From Pelagomonas calceolata (Eukaryota; Sar; Pelagophyceae; Pelagomonadales; Pelagomonadaceae): a DNA stretch of 64,000 nucleotides. Below, piece after piece: positions 62,965 to 64,000 of this stretch (its first letter is position 1; every line of letters begins with the position of its first letter). The translations under genes and the position numbers were made by a program. The stretch is from assembly GCA_918797485.1 (NCBI GenBank), contig CAKKNE010000002.1, positions 4,492,501-4,556,500 of the forward strand. The letters are read 5' to 3'. The notes beneath the pieces are model-generated. The model did no database searches. It saw only the letters and a list, made by a program, of their open reading frames with translations, and had not been told where the DNA came from.

Positions 62965-64000
62965 ATGGGCTGCGGCGCCTCCGCGCCCATGGAGGAGAAG
63001 ACGAGCCCCCTCGACGTCGACCGCACGCCGTCCGCGCGGCTGCGGGTCGAGCGGTCGCTCTCCGCGTCCGTGCGCGGCGAGACCGCCGTGACGTTACGAG
63101 GCTACGAGTTCTCCGGAACACTCGGCTACGGCGCCTTCGCGCGCGTGCTCAAGGCGCGCCATATAGCATCAGGTGGAGACCGCGCCGTCAAGGTCATCGA
63201 CAAGGCGGTGCTACGGAAGAAGAAGACGATGAGGAGGAGCGGCTCGGCGATTGCCGTCTCGTCCGCGCTAGATAAACTCGAGGCGGAGATCACTTTGCAA
63301 AAAGACTTCGCGCACGGTCATATTATCAGGATCTTCGAGGTCGTCGAGGACCCGGTCGCGGACCGCACGTTGCTCGCTGTGTGGAAATCAAATTTACGGC
63401 GCGCTCGTCCTGAATCGCTGCGTCGACCTCCACGCCATCGACGCGACGCCTGCTCGATGGCGTGGCGATGTCGGTTCCTCACCGCTCGACAGAACCAGCG
63501 CGGCCACGCCATCGCCGTGCACCCGACACACTGGTTGATTTCCACACAGGTTGCTCGTGATGGAGCTCGCCGCCAGAGGACCGGTCATGACGTTTGACGG
63601 GAAGCTCTTCTCCTGTGCGGTGTCCGGGGAAGCCGTCGAAGCCGACCGAGCGGCGCGCATCGTGGCCGAGGTCGCGTCGGCGTTGTCCTACTTGCACATG
63701 CGGCACGTCGCGCACCGCGACCTCAAGCCGGACAACATCCTGCTGGATGCAAGGGACGCGGCGAAGCTCTGCGACTTCGGCGTGTCGCACACCTACGGCA
63801 ATTCCCTGGGCGGCCGGGACGGCGACAGCGGCGCCTTCGACCGCAACGTCTACGGCGCGGACCGGGCCAAAAGGTTGAAAGAAATAGGAAGAGCCAAGTC
63901 CGCGGCGCAAGTCGCGCAGACCGAGGGCACCTACGCGTACTGGGCGCCGGAGATGATGAACGAAGCGGCGACGTTCAACGCCTTCTCGTGCGACTGCTGG
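62965..64000 (+). CDS. CaMKK-like Ser/Thr protein kinase (3' end outside the window)
   Basis: Exons 62965-63368 and 63552 to beyond the edge; phase 2. Starts MGCGAS, compatible with N-myristoylation and palmitoylation. Kinase domain: [16 protein letters not shown] (Gly loop), [14 protein letters not shown] (VAIK Lys), [20 protein letters not shown], the hinge [13 protein letters not shown] created by splicing, [12 protein letters not shown] (catalytic loop), [10 protein letters not shown] (DFG) and [11 protein letters not shown] (activation segment). The ELxxxGPVM hinge recalls calmodulin-dependent kinase kinases and related SnRK1-activating kinases. The partial C-terminus prevents checking for a calmodulin-binding tail. 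The introner sits between the alphaC region and the hinge. Confidence 0.85.
63377..63551 (+). mobile_element. Introner 5 (175 bp), in the kinase gene
   Basis: Ends CTGTGTGGAAATCAA and GGTTGATTTCCACACAG. Perfect target duplication GTTGCTCG at 63369-63376 and 63552-63559. Intron 63369-63551, phase 2; splicing yields RTLLVMEL. Element antisense to the gene. Hairpin arms CCACGCCATCGA (63430-63441) and TCGATGGCGTGG (63454-63465). Slightly shortened near the far end compared with copies 1, 2 and 4. Confidence 0.93.

Overview
This is a compact, GC-rich nuclear genome segment from a eukaryotic alga, most likely a pelagophyte stramenopile close to Aureococcus anophagefferens. Three things point there. 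Genes sit on both strands with spacers of often only 50 to 500 bp, and almost every gene reads as one to three exons. Several proteins carry stramenopile-like plastid presequences, a hydrophobic signal followed by an FxP- or LAP-type start of the transit peptide. The window also contains a family of short intron-generating DNA elements (introners) with symmetric CTGTGTGG...CCACACAG ends and 8-bp target duplications, the type known from Aureococcus. The species call is inference from these features; no sequence search was run.

Layout. 1-9 kb: a plastid-type aromatic amino acid permease, GPN3, a five-exon protein of unknown function, a J-domain protein split by an introner, a secreted glycosyltransferase-like protein and a plastid membrane protein. 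9-20 kb: an EXOG/NUC1-type nuclease, a cold-shock/CCCH RNA-binding protein, a 2-deoxy-scyllo-inosose-synthase-like sugar phosphate cyclase, a CDP-alcohol phosphatidyltransferase with a second membrane domain, an NQO-type quinone reductase, gamma-glutamyltransferase (one introner) and a DUF4476-like protein. 20-31 kb: a single-pass membrane protein, RPS5, a METTL7-like methyltransferase, a mannitol dehydrogenase-like enzyme, a globin, a coiled-coil/WW-like protein, an introner-split protein and a TLC-domain protein. 31-45 kb: a dioxygenase-SET fusion, a RING protein, an F-box/LRR-like protein, a TPR protein with an introner, coiled-coil and Sfi1-like proteins, an EF-hand protein and a beta-1,4-galactosyltransferase-like enzyme. 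45-64 kb: ankyrin protein, GT31-like protein, organellar TilS, Cys/His-rich protein, two basic/helical unknowns, an RPA70N fusion, an RNase T2-transmembrane-ET fusion, a DUF1350 hydrolase, a small signal-peptide protein, a PBZ/UIM/UBX adaptor, an EF-hand membrane protein and a CaMKK-like kinase that runs off the window.

Main discoveries. (1) Five full-ended introners each sit in a coding region. In every case the 8-bp duplication begins with GT on the gene strand and serves as the splice donor, while the element's own terminal CAG serves as the acceptor. Removing GT(TSD)...CAG restores the original codon sequence exactly, and this works in both element orientations. Fifteen of the 16 introns resolved here have GT immediately after the acceptor CAG, as expected if nearly all introns arose this way and then decayed. 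(2) An imperfect dyad, GCTAGYGKC-spacer-GMCRCTAGC, occurs 13 times, always upstream of start codons and never in tail-to-tail spacers, so it is a candidate promoter element. (3) Several unusual domain fusions appear, notably RNase T2 + transmembrane helix + BET-type ET domain; PBZ + SIM-like + UIM-like + UBX; 2OG-dioxygenase + SET; and RPA70N + helical/lysine-rich tail.

The genes do not form operons or one pathway. The mixture (translation, glycosylation, plastid and redox functions) is ordinary nuclear gene content, linked here by shared intron origin and the shared upstream dyad.
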